From positions 372,001-436,000 of the forward strand of contig CAWEHB010000013.1 in assembly GCA_963808705.1 (NCBI GenBank): a stretch of DNA of 64,000 bases, read 5' to 3'. Origin of the DNA: JASHPR01 sp963808705 (GTDB taxonomy: Bacteria > Actinomycetota > Actinomycetes > Streptosporangiales > Streptosporangiaceae). A model generated the notes under the pieces. The model searched no databases. It saw nothing but the letters and a program-made list of their open reading frames with translations, and had not been told where the DNA came from. Position numbers and translations under genes: made by a program. Positions 7,772-14,660 of this stretch are shown here, in pieces; the first letter of the stretch is position 1; each line of letters starts with the position of its first letter.

Positions 7772-9079
7772 TCAGGGTTCCTGTCCATCATGACCCGTAA
7801 CGCGCCGCTCGGCGCCCATCCGGCCGCGCTCAGGCCGGCCTGGCCCGGCGGCGGACCGCCGCTGGCCGGTCAGGCGGGCCGCCTGGGTGGTCAGGTACTG
7901 CCGCTCGCGCAGGTTCGTGGCGCGGGCGGCCGCGGCCCGGAACTCGGCGATCGCGCTCTCCCGGTCGCCGGCCTGCTCGAGCAGGTGGGCGCGCACGGAG
8001 TGCAGCCGGTGGTGGTCGCCGAGCCGCTCGTCCAGGCCGTCGAGCAGCGCGAGGCCGGCCTGCGGGCCGCCGGCCATCGCGGCCGCGGCGGCCCGGTTGA
8101 GCCGGACCATCGGGTTGCCGGTCATCGACTCGAGCCGGTCGTACAGGGCGAGGATCTGGGGCCAGTCGGTGTCGTCGTGGCGGCTCGCCTGGTCGTGCAG
8201 GGCCGCTATCGCCGCCTGCACCTGGTACTCGCCGGGCTGCCCGCGGCGCAGGGCCTCGGTGATCAGGCCGAGCCCCTCCATGATGAGGCGCCGGTCCCAC
8301 CGGCTGCGGTCCTGTTCGGCCAGCGGGATCAGCTCGCCGTCGGCGCCGCTGCGGGCCGGGCGCCGGGCGTCGCTAAGCAGCATGAGCGCGAGCAGGGCGG
8401 CCACCTCAGGGTCCTCGGGCAGGGCAGCGTGGATGCCCCGGGCCAGGCGGATGGCCTCGCCGGACAGATCGCTGCGGGCCAGGTCGGGCCCGCTGCTGCT
8501 GGTGTAGCCCTCGTTGAACAGCAGGTACAGGACGTGCAGCACCGAGCGGAGGCGTTCCGGGCGCTGGCCGGGCGCCGGCAGCGCGAACGGCTCGCCCGAT
8601 GCCTTGATCTTGGCCTTGGCCCGGCTGATCCGCTGGGCCAAGGTGGCTTCGGGCACGAGGAACGCGGTCGCGATCTCGCGCGTGGTCAGGCCGGCGACCG
8701 CGCGGAGCGTCAGCGGGATGGCCAGCGTCGGCGTGAGCGACGGATGGCAGCACATGAACATGAGGATCAACGTGTCGTCGCGCCCCGAGGGCGGATCAGG
8801 GCTGGCCGCCGACCACGACGCGGCTAGTTCCTCCCGCCGGCGGCGGGAGTCCTCGCTGCGGTAGATGTTGGCCAGCCGGCGTGACGCGACCCGGATCAGC
8901 CAGCCGAGCGGGTTGTCCGGCAGCCCGTCGCGGGGCCACCTGGTGGCGGCGGCGATCAGCGCCTCCTGCACCGCGTCCTCGGCATCGGCGAAGTCGCCGT
9001 AGCGGCGGATGAGCGCGCCGAGGACCTGCGGCGCCAGCTCGCGCAGCAGGTCCTCGGCGCGCGGGTTGGCGGCGGGCAC
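7772..9079 (-). CDS. ECF sigma factor of the long ECF42 type (C-terminal helical extension)
   Basis: The 435 residues begin at GTG three bases after the DGPF gene stop. Sigma region 2 (FADAEDAVQEALIAAATRW; NPLGWLIRVASRRLANIYR) and region 4 (LTTREIATAFLVPEATLAQR) are clear. Then follow about 240 residues of helical, TPR-like sequence (FNEGYTSS; EVAALLALMLLSDARRPAR; RLNRAAAAAMAGGPQAGL). This long architecture and the neighbouring DGPF protein define group ECF42, which lacks a classical anti-sigma factor and is thought to be controlled through its own extension. The promoter it recognises cannot be read here. It probably transcribes its own operon, including the flavin oxidoreductase and CocE hydrolase. 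Confidence 0.9.
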   Translation of the reverse strand: MPAANPRAEDLLRELAPQVLGALIRRYGDFADAEDAVQEALIAAATRWPRDGLPDNPLGWLIRVASRRLANIYRSEDSRRRREELAASWSAASPDPPSGRDDTLILMFMCCHPSLTPTLAIPLTLRAVAGLTTREIATAFLVPEATLAQRISRAKAKIKASGEPFALPAPGQRPERLRSVLHVLYLLFNEGYTSSSGPDLARSDLSGEAIRLARGIHAALPEDPEVAALLALMLLSDARRPARSGADGELIPLAEQDRSRWDRRLIMEGLGLITEALRRGQPGEYQVQAAIAALHDQASRHDDTDWPQILALYDRLESMTGNPMVRLNRAAAAAMAGGPQAGLALLDGLDERLGDHHRLHSVRAHLLEQAGDRESAIAEFRAAAARATNLRERQYLTTQAARLTGQRRSAAGPGRPERGRMGAERRVTGHDGQEP

Positions 9080-9082
9080 GCC

Positions 9083-9484
9083 CTACAGCTCGGGATCGGG
9101 AGCGCTCAGCACCTCGCGTACCTCGATCGGCTGCCGGATCGGCACCCCGTTCTGCCCGGGGGCCGCCGACGCCCGGGCCGCGATCTCGATGGCCCGCTCG
9201 GCCGTCTCCGCGTCCACCAGCCGGTAGCCGGCCAGCAGTTCCTTGGACTCGGGGTACGGGCCGTCCGTGATCACCGGGGCGCTGGCCCCGTCACTGACCA
9301 CGAACTTGGCCCGCTCGGGCCCGGCCAGCCCCTGAGCGTCGACGAGCTCACCGCGCTCGGCAAGCTCGGCGTTGAGTGCCTGCTGGAACTCGATGTGCGC
9401 CTTGATGTCCTCGGGGCTCCACTCCGTCATCGGCGCGCAGCCCGACTCGACCTCTCCGTAGTTCTGCAGCAGCATGAATCGCAT
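9083..9484 (-). CDS. DGPF/YCII-domain protein, partner of the ECF42 sigma factor
   Basis: The 133-residue protein begins MRFMLLQNYGEVE and has the YCII/DGPF core: ELAERGELVDAQGLAG, then ITDGPYPESKELLAGYRLVD and a final PIEVREVL strand. The DGP(F/Y) motif gives the family its name. These small ferredoxin-like-fold proteins are the standard neighbours of ECF42 sigma factors; they are thought to act as sensors or enzymes, but no biochemical role is settled. It is the first gene of the minus-strand unit that runs through sigma factor, flavin oxidoreductase and hydrolase. Confidence 0.88.
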   Translation of the reverse strand: MRFMLLQNYGEVESGCAPMTEWSPEDIKAHIEFQQALNAELAERGELVDAQGLAGPERAKFVVSDGASAPVITDGPYPESKELLAGYRLVDAETAERAIEIAARASAAPGQNGVPIRQPIEVREVLSAPDPEL

Positions 9485-9570
9485 TCCCCTATCCTCCCTG
9501 GTCGGGCGGTGCCCACCGCACCGCGCTCACCCAGGTGTCACCGCTCGCGCCCCCTTCTCGACATCTCCCG

Positions 9571-9755
9571 CCCCTCCCGGCCCGCCCCGGCCCCTCCCGG
9601 CCCGCCCCGGCCCCTCCCGGCCCGCCCCGCCCCGCGGCGCCCGGCCGGGCGGGCGGGCCTGGACCAGGCTTTCCGCTCATCCCCGCCGGCGTGGCCGGGC
9701 GGGCGGGCGCGGCCGGGCGGGCGGGCGCGGACCAGGCTCTTGCTCATCCCCCGCT
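9571..9755. repeat. Tandem and dispersed GC-rich repeats downstream of the carbonic anhydrase gene
   Basis: Three 20-bp units (CCCCTCCCGGCCCGCCCCGG and one near copy) occupy 9571-9630. A second family begins GGCCGGGCGGGCGGGC at 9643, 9693 and 9711. The first and third copies continue through GACCAGGCT and a CTCATCCCC block, so 9643-9685 and 9711-9755 are near duplicates. The block lies between the DGPF gene start and the carbonic anhydrase stop. The 259-base gap 9485-9743 holds no other convincing feature. Confidence 0.8.
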
Positions 9756-10307
9756 GACGTGATCCGCCGCGGGAACCGGGCGGACGCTGGCGGCGTGCCG
9801 CCGCGCCAACTGGCGGTAGGTCTCCGGGTTGCTCTCGACCCATTGCCTCGCCCCTTCGGTGATCTCGCCGGCGATCCGGGCGGGCACCCCGACGGCGAGC
9901 ATGCCCTCCGGGATCGCCATGCCCGGCGGCACCGTGCAGCCCGCCGCGACCAGCGCGTGGCGGCCCACGACCACGCCGTCGAGCACGGTGGCGCCGTTGC
10001 CCACCAGCGCCTCCGCGTGAACGACCGCGCCGTGAACCACGCACAGGTGGCCGATGGTCGCGCCCTCGCCAACCTCGGTGACCGGGTCGCTGCCACCGTG
10101 CAGGACCGAGCCGTCCTGCACGTTGGCGCCTCGCCGGATGACGATCGGCCCGAAGTCGGCCCGCAGCACCGCCCCGTACCAGATCGAGGCGTCGGCCTCG
10201 ACCAGCACGTCCCCGATCAGGGTGGCGGTGGGCGCGATCCACGCCGCAGGGCTGACTCTCGGCTCGCGACCTTCGAAGGCGAACATCGGCATCCGCCAAT
10301 CATGCAC
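9744..10307 (-). CDS. Gamma-class carbonic anhydrase / hexapeptide-repeat acyltransferase-like protein
   Basis: The 187-residue protein is built of left-handed beta-helix hexapeptides (IAPTATLIGDVLVEADASIW; GNGATVLDGVVVGRHALVAA). The putative metal histidines are present in SVLHGGSDP, IGHLCVVHG and the following segment, as in gamma carbonic anhydrases, although many such proteins (PaaY/YrdA) have other or untested activities. Start at 10307 (MHDWRM) or at the internal ATG 10292 (MPMFAFEG) is undecided. It is transcribed away from the Crp-like site, which lies about 100 bases upstream of its start and could control both directions. Confidence 0.85.
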   Translation of the reverse strand: MHDWRMPMFAFEGREPRVSPAAWIAPTATLIGDVLVEADASIWYGAVLRADFGPIVIRRGANVQDGSVLHGGSDPVTEVGEGATIGHLCVVHGAVVHAEALVGNGATVLDGVVVGRHALVAAGCTVPPGMAIPEGMLAVGVPARIAGEITEGARQWVESNPETYRQLARRHAASVRPVPAADHVSGG

Positions 10308-10408
10308 CCCGCCCGCGTGCCAGACTGCCTGGATACCCGCCCATGTCCCGCCCCGGGCGGTTCACAGTAGGGGCGTCAGTGTTTCGTGGTTCAGATGGGC
10401 TCCCCGAG

Positions 10409-10434
10409 GCGAGTGTGACTTAAGTCACACTCGC
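10409..10434. promoter_or_regulatory. Perfect 26-bp palindrome with Crp/FNR consensus TGTGA-N6-TCACA
   Basis: The half site GCGAGTGTGACTT is followed without spacer by its exact reverse complement. The core TGTGACTTAAGTCACA is an ideal Crp-type operator. It lies in the 339-base gap between the divergent carbonic anhydrase (start 10307) and the degenerate LytM-like gene (10647). A Crp-family regulator with a cAMP-competent binding pocket is encoded at 31055-31729. The remainder of the gap (10435-10646) shows no gene; it may be the 5' leader of the plus-strand gene. Confidence 0.75.
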
Positions 10435-10646
10435 GTTTAGCGTGGTTTCGGCATTGCTGTGCCCGTCTGTGCGGCAGCGTAGTGCCCCGGCAGCACCCCT
10501 AGCGTGCGTGGCGGTCACCTCCTGGTGCCTTTCCGTTGCCCTGGAACTTGCACGGCGTCCGCACGCGCTGGCCTTAGGCCTTGCCCAGGCCAGCATCCCC
10601 GGGTGATAGGCGAGCGCGCTGATCGCGCCCGACCAAAGGCTCCGCA

Positions 10647-11882
10647 GTGTCCCGCCCCCCCGCCAGGCATCAGAAGCCACGGTCCAAGGCCGCCCGGCCA
10701 GAACAGCCTGCCCGGTCAGACCGGCCAGAGCGGCCCGCCCGCCCGGAACGGCCCGCCCGCCCGGAACGGCCCGCACGGCCAGGCCGGCAGGATCGGCCCG
10801 GACGGGCCGTCTCCTCCGGCTGGCTCGCGGCCCCCACAGCGTCCGCCACGCTCACCGCGTCCGGAGCGCTCGCCATATCCGCTGCTCCCGCCCGGCCCGC
10901 CCGGCCCGCCCGGCCCGCCAGGCCCGCCAGGCCCGCCAGTCACCGGAAGTCATCCACGCGCCGTAAGCGGTCGCCGGTCACGTCGGCCCTGCACGACAAG
11001 CGGGTCGTGGCCGCCCTGGCAGGCTCGACCCTGATCGTCTCCGCGGCCGCCGCGCCGACGGTGATCCGCTGGTCTGAGTCGGCGCTTCATCCCGCCGCGA
11101 CGGATCAGGCGCCCGGGCTCAGTGACCTGCAAGCTAACCCCCCGGCCAGCCGGGACGCGGCGAGCGGCCAGATCAACGCCGCCGCGAACGCCTACAACCA
11201 GTGGTCCCAGATCCCGACAGCCCAGATCACCGCGGCCCGGCTGGCCGCCGCCCAGCGGGCGGCCGCCGCGCGCGCCGCGGCCCAGCGCGCGGCCGCCCAG
11301 CGTGCCGCGACCGCGCGCGCCGCGGCTCAGCAGCAACAGGCCGAACAGGCCGCGGTCGCGGCCGCCTACGCCAACCCGCTCCGCAACGTCAGCGGGCTGG
11401 TCCTCGAGCGCGTCGACATGGGCGTGGACTTCGGCGGATCAGGCCCGGTTTATGCCCTGGGCGACGGGGTCGTCACCAACGCAGAGGGAGATTCCTCGGG
11501 CTGGCCCGGCGGGGGATGGATCACCTACCGGCTCACCAGCGGCCCGGCGGCGGGACTGATGGTCTACGTGGCCGAGGACGTGACGCCCGCCGTCCAGGTC
11601 GGCCAGACCGTGACGTCCTCCACGGTGGTCGCGAACATGTTCAACGGCGGCGACGGCATCGAGACCGGGTGGGCGATGTCCGACGGGGCTTCGGCGGAAT
11701 CAGAAATGCCGGAGGCCGGCGACATCGGCGGCGACGGCCCGTTCCCGACCATGGTCGGGCTCAACTTCGACCAACTGCTGCAGGCGGTGGGCGTTCCCGC
11801 GGCGCCCAACAGCGATCAGCCCGGTAACGGGACCCTCCCGTCGAACTACCCGACCAACTGGGAGGCGGCCATCAAGCAGTAG
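10647..11882 (+). CDS. Degenerate LytM/M23-like envelope protein with Ala-rich coiled coil
   Basis: Up to 411 residues from GTG 10647; the first 100 residues are low-complexity Pro/Ala/Arg repeats, so a later start such as the GTG in RVVAALAG is possible. One hydrophobic segment (VVAALAGSTLIVSAAAAPTV) anchors or exports it. An Ala/Gln/Arg coiled coil (residues about 190-240) leads to a beta-barrel like M23 peptidases. Where M23 enzymes have HxGxD, this protein reads VDMGVDF; the Y-x-H position is YVAED, and the terminal HxH is replaced by ETGWAM. It should therefore bind no zinc and may activate or scaffold other cell-wall hydrolases. The Crp-like palindrome is 210 bases upstream. Confidence 0.65.
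   Translation: MSRPPARHQKPRSKAARPEQPARSDRPERPARPERPARPERPARPGRQDRPGRAVSSGWLAAPTASATLTASGALAISAAPARPARPARPARPARPASHRKSSTRRKRSPVTSALHDKRVVAALAGSTLIVSAAAAPTVIRWSESALHPAATDQAPGLSDLQANPPASRDAASGQINAAANAYNQWSQIPTAQITAARLAAAQRAAAARAAAQRAAAQRAATARAAAQQQQAEQAAVAAAYANPLRNVSGLVLERVDMGVDFGGSGPVYALGDGVVTNAEGDSSGWPGGGWITYRLTSGPAAGLMVYVAEDVTPAVQVGQTVTSSTVVANMFNGGDGIETGWAMSDGASAESEMPEAGDIGGDGPFPTMVGLNFDQLLQAVGVPAAPNSDQPGNGTLPSNYPTNWEAAIKQ
10885..10939 (+). repeat. Nine-base coding minisatellite (CGGCCCGCC)
   Basis: About six nine-base units encode Pro-Ala-Arg triplets near residues 80-97 of the LytM-like protein. A related CCCGCCCGGAACGG repeat lies at about 10735-10775. Because the unit is a multiple of three, slippage would lengthen or shorten the linker without a frameshift. 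Confidence 0.75.
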
Positions 11883-11917
11883 GAGGTCCCGCGCCGGCAC
11901 AGCTTCCCGATGATCGG

Positions 11918-11977
11918 CCGGCCTGCGGACGGGTGGGCCTACGAGACACCCTGCTCGCCTACCCGCCCGCAGGCCGG
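11918..11977. terminator. Long stem-loop between convergent genes, probable bidirectional terminator
   Basis: Arms 11918-11938 and 11957-11977 pair over 21 bases with one mismatch and one G-U, around an 18-base loop. It sits between the stop of the LytM-like gene (plus) and the stop of the 123-residue gene (minus). There is no T-tract, as is common for terminator hairpins in actinomycetes. Confidence 0.6.
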
Positions 11978-11993
11978 GCACGCCCGGTCGTGA

Positions 11994-12365
11994 TCAGGCG
12001 TCGGCCATCACGCGCAGGATGACCACGCGGTCGGCGCGGTCGGCCGCGTCCAGCACCACGGCCAGCTCATCCTCGCGCAGTTCCTCGGCCCCTTCCACGA
12101 CGATCACCAGCGGCTCGTCGCCGGTGACGGCCCGGCCGATGGCGTCCTCGACGTCCTGCCGCTCCCGGCGCAGCGCCTCGGGGGACGGCACCGACAAGAT
12201 GACCTCGCCGGCCGGCGGCGGGTCAAGGCGCCCGTCCACATCGGTCTCGATGTGGTCCAGCACGACCCGGCCGCTCACGACGCTGGGCGGCGGGGCCGCG
12301 CGCAAGCTCCGGTCGGCCGCGCCGTCGCGCGCCAACTCCACGATGAGACCGACCTCCTTGGCCAT
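11994..12365 (-). CDS. Unknown protein at the end of the egt cluster
   Basis: ATG 12365 gives 123 residues (MAKEVGLIVELARDGAAD). Segments GRVVLDHIETDVDG, VILSVPSPEALRRERQDVED and PLVIVVEGAEELREDELAVV alternate beta and alpha, with an acidic overall charge and no cysteine, membrane segment or known motif. It begins 19 bases after egtD stops on the same strand, so it is probably the last gene of the egtA-egtB-egtD transcript. It is not EgtC (no N-terminal Cys nucleophile or amidotransferase fold) and not EgtE (no PLP lysine region). A regulatory or accessory role is only inference. Confidence 0.65.
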   Translation of the reverse strand: MAKEVGLIVELARDGAADRSLRAAPPPSVVSGRVVLDHIETDVDGRLDPPPAGEVILSVPSPEALRRERQDVEDAIGRAVTGDEPLVIVVEGAEELREDELAVVLDAADRADRVVILRVMADA

Positions 12366-12384
12366 AGCCCGGCAGCCTACCGGG

Positions 12385-13353
12385 TCAGCGCGGCCCGGCC
12401 AGCAGCAGGCCGAAGTCGCCGCGGCGGTCGGTCCAGAACCGCAGCGTGCGCAGGCCGGCGGCGGCCAGCTCGGCCTCGATGCCCGCGCGCCGGAACTTGG
12501 CCGAGATCTCGGTGCGCAGCTCCTCCCCGGCCGCGAACGAGACCACCAGGCCGAGATCACGGATCGTCACCTGCTGCTCGCGCGCCGAGCGCAACCGCAT
12601 CTCGATCCACTCGTGGTCGGCGTCCCACAGGGCCACGTGCTGGAACTGCTCCACGTCGAAGTCCGCGTCCAGTTCCCGGTTGACCACGAGCAGCACGTTG
12701 CGGTTGAACTCCGCGGTCACCCCGGCCGCGTCGTCATAGGCGCGCAGCAGCCGGGCGACGTCTTTCACCAGGTCGATCCCGAGCAGGAACGTGTCCCCGG
12801 GACGCAGCGCGGCACCGACCTGGGCCAGGAACGCGGCGCGCGCGGCGGGCTCGAGGTTGCCGATGGTCGAGCCGATGAACGCGACGGTGCGGCGCCCGCC
12901 GGCCGGGATCGCGCCGAGGTCACACTCGAAGTCGCCGACGAACGGGGCGATCCGCAGGCCCGGGTACTCGTCGGCCAGCGCGTCGCTGGCCTCACCGAGC
13001 ACGGCGGGGTCGACGTCGAACGGCACGAACTCGCGCAGGGTCCCGCCGTCACGCAGCGCGCGCAGCAGCAGCCTGGTCTTGGCCGAGGTGCCGCTGCCCA
13101 GCTCGACCAGGGACTCGCAACGCGACAGCCCGGCGATCTCGGCCGCGTGCCGCCGCAGGATCGCCGTCTCCGCCCGGGTCAGGTAGTACTCCGGCAACCG
13201 CGTGATCTCGTCGAACAGCTTGCTGCCGCACGCGTCGTAGAAGTACTTGGGCGGCAGCGTCTTCGGGGTCGCGGTGAGGCCGGCCCGCACGTCCGCACGC
13301 AACGCGTCGAGGTACCGGTCGGGATGGGCCTGGGCACGGTTGTTCACGGACAT
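12385..13353 (-). CDS. egtD: L-histidine N-alpha-methyltransferase EgtD
   Basis: EgtD trimethylates histidine to hercynine with S-adenosylmethionine in the first committed step to ergothioneine. ATG 13353 gives 322 residues, the usual length. Recognisable EgtD segments are LPPKYFYDACGSKLFDEIT, LPEYYLTRAE, the SAM loop SLVELGSGTSAKT, FVPFDVD, and AFIGSTIGNLEP followed by LLGIDLVKD; near the end come EFNRNVLLVVNRELDADF and the terminal EISAKF region that helps bind histidine. The gene is 41 bases after egtB in the same direction. An open frame continues upstream of the true start but only as an overlap with egtB. Confidence 0.95.
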   Translation of the reverse strand: MSVNNRAQAHPDRYLDALRADVRAGLTATPKTLPPKYFYDACGSKLFDEITRLPEYYLTRAETAILRRHAAEIAGLSRCESLVELGSGTSAKTRLLLRALRDGGTLREFVPFDVDPAVLGEASDALADEYPGLRIAPFVGDFECDLGAIPAGGRRTVAFIGSTIGNLEPAARAAFLAQVGAALRPGDTFLLGIDLVKDVARLLRAYDDAAGVTAEFNRNVLLVVNRELDADFDVEQFQHVALWDADHEWIEMRLRSAREQQVTIRDLGLVVSFAAGEELRTEISAKFRRAGIEAELAAAGLRTLRFWTDRRGDFGLLLAGPR

Positions 13354-13394
13354 CTCGGGTCTTGCCTCCAGATCGGTAATGGGTACGACGCGAC

Positions 13395-14660
13395 TCAGGC
13401 GTCCCAGGCCAGCCGCACTCCGGTGAAGATCTGCCGCCGGATCGGGTGATCCCAGTTGCGGAACGACGGCCGGATGGTGGACGGGGTCACGGCCCACGAC
13501 CCGCCGCGCAGCACCTTGTAGTCCCCGCCGAAGAACGGCTCGCTGTAGGTGCGGTAGATCATCGGGGTGAAGCCCGGCCACGGGGTGAAGTCCGACGAGG
13601 TCCACTCCCAGACGTCGCCGATCATCTGCTCGACGCCGTAGGCCGACGCGCCCCGAGGGTAGGCGCCGACGGGAGCCGGCCGCAGCCCCAGGCCGCCTAG
13701 GTTGGCCAGGTCCGCGTCGGGCGGCGCCGAACCCCACGGCCAGGCCCGCCTGGCCTGCCCGGCGGGATCCCAGGCGCAGGCCTTCTCCCATTCCACCTCG
13801 GTCGGCAGCCGGGCCCCGGACCACCGGGCGAACGCCTCCGCCTCGAAGTAGCAGACGTGCTGTACCGGCTCGTCGGGCGGCACGTCCTCCTCCACGCCGA
13901 ACCGGCGCCGGGTGCCCTCCCCCGTCCAGAACTTCGGCCGCTCCAGGCCGGCCTCGGCCCGGTGCGCCCAGCCGCGCGCCGACCACAGGTCACGGCGGTG
14001 ATAGCCGCCGTCGGCGATGAACTCAGACCACTGACCGTTACGCACCGGCACCCGGCCGATCCAGAACGGCGCCACGTCGGCCTGGTGCGCGGGCCGCTCG
14101 TTGTCGAGCGAGAACGGCTCGGTGGCCGCGTCCACGCCGAGCGTGAACTCCCCGCCCGCGACGAAGACCCGCTCGGCCTCGTTGACCGGGCGGCCGGGCG
14201 GCAACTCCCGCCGCGCGATGAGCACCGGCGGACCCTGCCGCAGCTGCAGCGTGGCCAGCATGGTCTCGTCGTGCTGCTCTTCGTGCTGGACGACCATGCC
14301 CGCGGTGAACAGGTCCTCCTCGGGGGTGCGTTCCAGCAGGTCGAGAACGCGGCCGCGGACCTCGTGGTCGTACGCCCGCGCCTCGACCGGCGGCAGCAAC
14401 GGCAGTGCCGGGCGGTCGGCGCGCCGGTGCTTGAACGCGTCATACAGCGAGTCCACCTCGGGCGGCAGCATCCCGGGACGGCTGGGGTCGCCGCCGCGGA
14501 GCAGCCAGAGTTCCTCCTGCTGGCCGACGTGTGCGAGGTCCCAGACCAGCGGGCTCATCAGCGGGTCGTGCTGGGCCAGCAGCGTCCGGTCGTCCAGGTC
14601 GGTCAGCTGGAGGGTGCGAGCGCGGGCGCGCTCCAGGTCGCGGACAACGTTCTCACGCAT
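13395..14660 (-). CDS. egtB: Ergothioneine sulfoxide synthase EgtB
   Basis: EgtB is a non-heme iron enzyme that joins gamma-glutamylcysteine (or cysteine) to hercynine with O2. ATG 14660 is preceded by GAGGAG at seven bases and gives 421 residues. The DinB-like N-terminal domain supplies the iron ligands: LAHVGQQEELWLL near residue 45 and QHEEQHDETM near residue 126. The C-terminal FGE-sulfatase-type domain includes FTLGVDAATEPFSLDNERPA and the ending WEWTSSDFTPWPGF...VLRGGSWAV. The start overlaps the egtA stop by eight bases. Whether it prefers gamma-Glu-Cys or free Cys matters here because egtC is missing from the cluster. Confidence 0.95.
   Translation of the reverse strand: MRENVVRDLERARARTLQLTDLDDRTLLAQHDPLMSPLVWDLAHVGQQEELWLLRGGDPSRPGMLPPEVDSLYDAFKHRRADRPALPLLPPVEARAYDHEVRGRVLDLLERTPEEDLFTAGMVVQHEEQHDETMLATLQLRQGPPVLIARRELPPGRPVNEAERVFVAGGEFTLGVDAATEPFSLDNERPAHQADVAPFWIGRVPVRNGQWSEFIADGGYHRRDLWSARGWAHRAEAGLERPKFWTGEGTRRRFGVEEDVPPDEPVQHVCYFEAEAFARWSGARLPTEVEWEKACAWDPAGQARRAWPWGSAPPDADLANLGGLGLRPAPVGAYPRGASAYGVEQMIGDVWEWTSSDFTPWPGFTPMIYRTYSEPFFGGDYKVLRGGSWAVTPSTIRPSFRNWDHPIRRQIFTGVRLAWDA

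Noticed and set aside
10440..10646. Possible cyclic-di-AMP (ydaO) riboswitch before the LytM-like gene
   Set aside because: Such leaders precede wall-hydrolase genes in actinobacteria and a GGGTGAT word occurs near 10600, but the conserved GGGGTGAATC and partner blocks are missing.
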